Source: an uncultured bacterium
GTDB lineage: Bacteria > Cyanobacteriota > Vampirovibrionia > Gastranaerophilales > Gastranaerophilaceae
DNA length: 14,454 bases
Assembly (NCBI GenBank): GCA_949286405.1
Contig: CASECH010000041.1
Coordinates: 1 to 14,454 of the forward strand
Reading direction: 5' to 3'
This document shows positions 13,880 to 14,454 of the stretch, one piece after another. The position numbers and the translations under genes are program-made. The stretch's first letter is position 1. The number at the start of each line of letters is the position of its first letter. The notes beneath the pieces are model-generated. The model had not been told where the DNA came from. It saw only the letters and a list, made by a program, of their open reading frames with translations, and searched no databases.

Positions 13880-14454
13880 ATGGGTATGGCAGCATCTCAA
13901 GCTCGTTTCTTGGGCTTGACGGCTAGAAAGACAAATGTTGAATATGAAGGACAACAAGTAAACCAACAAAGAACTACATTGTCTAACCAATCTGCTAACT
14001 ACTACAATCAGTTGTTAGGCATGACAGTTCCGACTCCGCCTTCTGTTCAAGATTACACAAAAACAGTATATACATTTGATGATGGAGCACTTGATAACAC
14101 TATCACTGCTTTAATTGCTCAAGCAGATGGTACTTACTTAGTAAGCTACACTTCTTCTTGGACGGATGATTTTGCAGCTGTATCTGCCGGATCTTCTATT
14201 ATTACAAGAGCTGGAGATGATGATACCGGATATACATACAGTGTCGGTTCAAAAACTCTAAGATCTTTAGGAGACATTCCAACTGATGCTGAAGGCAACT
14301 ACACAGGAAATGATGAGTATCTTAAAACTTTATCTAAAGATCAAATTGCGAAATTAAAAACTGAAGAAGATCAATATGTTAAACTTTTAAACAGTCAATA
14401 TGGAAATGCTGATTGGCAAGTAAGATATGTACTTAATACTACTACAAACACATA
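13880..14454 (+). CDS. Protein with GMAASQARFLGLTARK-type N-terminus (3' part beyond window)
   Basis: An open frame of 191 codons runs off the right edge. The start ATG-GGT-ATG at 13880 has AAGGA eight bases upstream. The protein opens MGMAASQARFLGLTARKTNV, then a long polar amphipathic helix rich in Gln and Asn (to about residue 47). A Thr/Ser/Asp-rich, probably beta-structured region follows (about 60-135), then helices with KTLSKDQIAKLKTEEDQY (about 148-165). I recall similar N-termini in multi-copy proteins of this lineage and some other gut bacteria, without an assigned function. The helix with no cleavable signal peptide resembles N-termini of flagellar or type III filament subunits; that is speculation. 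CGT, GGC and TTC codons appear early, unlike its AT-rich neighbours, hinting at strong expression. Confidence 0.8.
   Translation, partial: MGMAASQARFLGLTARKTNVEYEGQQVNQQRTTLSNQSANYYNQLLGMTVPTPPSVQDYTKTVYTFDDGALDNTITALIAQADGTYLVSYTSSWTDDFAAVSAGSSIITRAGDDDTGYTYSVGSKTLRSLGDIPTDAEGNYTGNDEYLKTLSKDQIAKLKTEEDQYVKLLNSQYGNADWQVRYVLNTTTNT

Noticed and set aside
13766..13990. Minus-strand open frame of 74 codons opposite the start of the right-end gene
   Set aside because: It has no ribosome site and lies over a clear plus-strand start. The plus-strand frame stays open to the window edge and has protein-like composition.
1..14454. Mobile elements, integrase sites, prophage or defence genes
   Set aside because: No transposase, integrase, terminal inverted repeats, toxin-antitoxin or nuclease genes were seen, and the tRNA-Glu 3' end is not repeated elsewhere in the window.

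Overview
The window looks like a chromosomal segment from an AT-rich bacterium with a Gram-negative envelope. The best fit is the non-photosynthetic gut lineage allied to Cyanobacteria (Melainabacteria / Gastranaerophilales). This rests on a waaA gene (LPS with Kdo), a ClpC-type Hsp100 with a UVR motif, a tRNA-Glu with the G1-U72 and A53-U61 pairs seen in cyanobacterial and chloroplast tRNA-Glu, an LktA/FHA-type adhesin, and several proteins outside any family I know. The lineage is inferred from family memory; no search was run.

Left part (1-3540). The 5' end of a GAPDH gene runs off the left edge on the minus strand. Divergent from it is a 110-residue protein with two likely membrane segments. 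A strong two-way terminator (609-639) separates that gene from clpC, which is on the minus strand with its own sigma-70-like promoter. A tRNA-Glu(UUC) with its own promoter and terminator follows, then a 16-bp hairpin that ends the adhesin transcript coming the other way.

Middle (3536-9000, minus strand). A GT-C glycosyltransferase-like membrane protein of 741 residues lies 135 bases upstream of a 1025-residue secreted filamentous adhesin. After an FHA-like N-terminal domain the adhesin is about eleven copies of a 67-residue, three-rung beta-helix super-repeat. It has no recognisable C-terminal anchor, and no transporter gene is present.

Region 8975-10711. A promoter whose -35 overlaps the glycosyltransferase -35 on the other strand drives a rightward transcript. 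It starts at or near a 21-codon ORF, and its leader can fold either as a long helix or as a terminator, which looks like attenuation. A second tiny ORF follows, then a 436-residue protein with an internal duplication. Both tiny ORFs carry a CGA-CGA arginine pair.

Right part (10698-14454). folK and an HI0933/YhiN flavoprotein overlap and form a minus-strand operon. The folK promoter places the transcript start at the ATG, so its mRNA is probably leaderless. Divergent waaA also lacks a Shine-Dalgarno sequence. The window ends inside a plus-strand gene whose product starts with a GMAASQARFLGLTARK-type helix. It is preceded by a perfect 14-bp palindrome.

The confident metabolic and housekeeping functions are glycolysis (GAPDH), protein quality control (ClpC), translation (tRNA-Glu and perhaps rRNA modification), folate synthesis (FolK) and LPS core synthesis (WaaA). 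The accessory interest lies in the adhesin/glycosyltransferase pair, the candidate attenuator, and the leaderless or near-leaderless starts.
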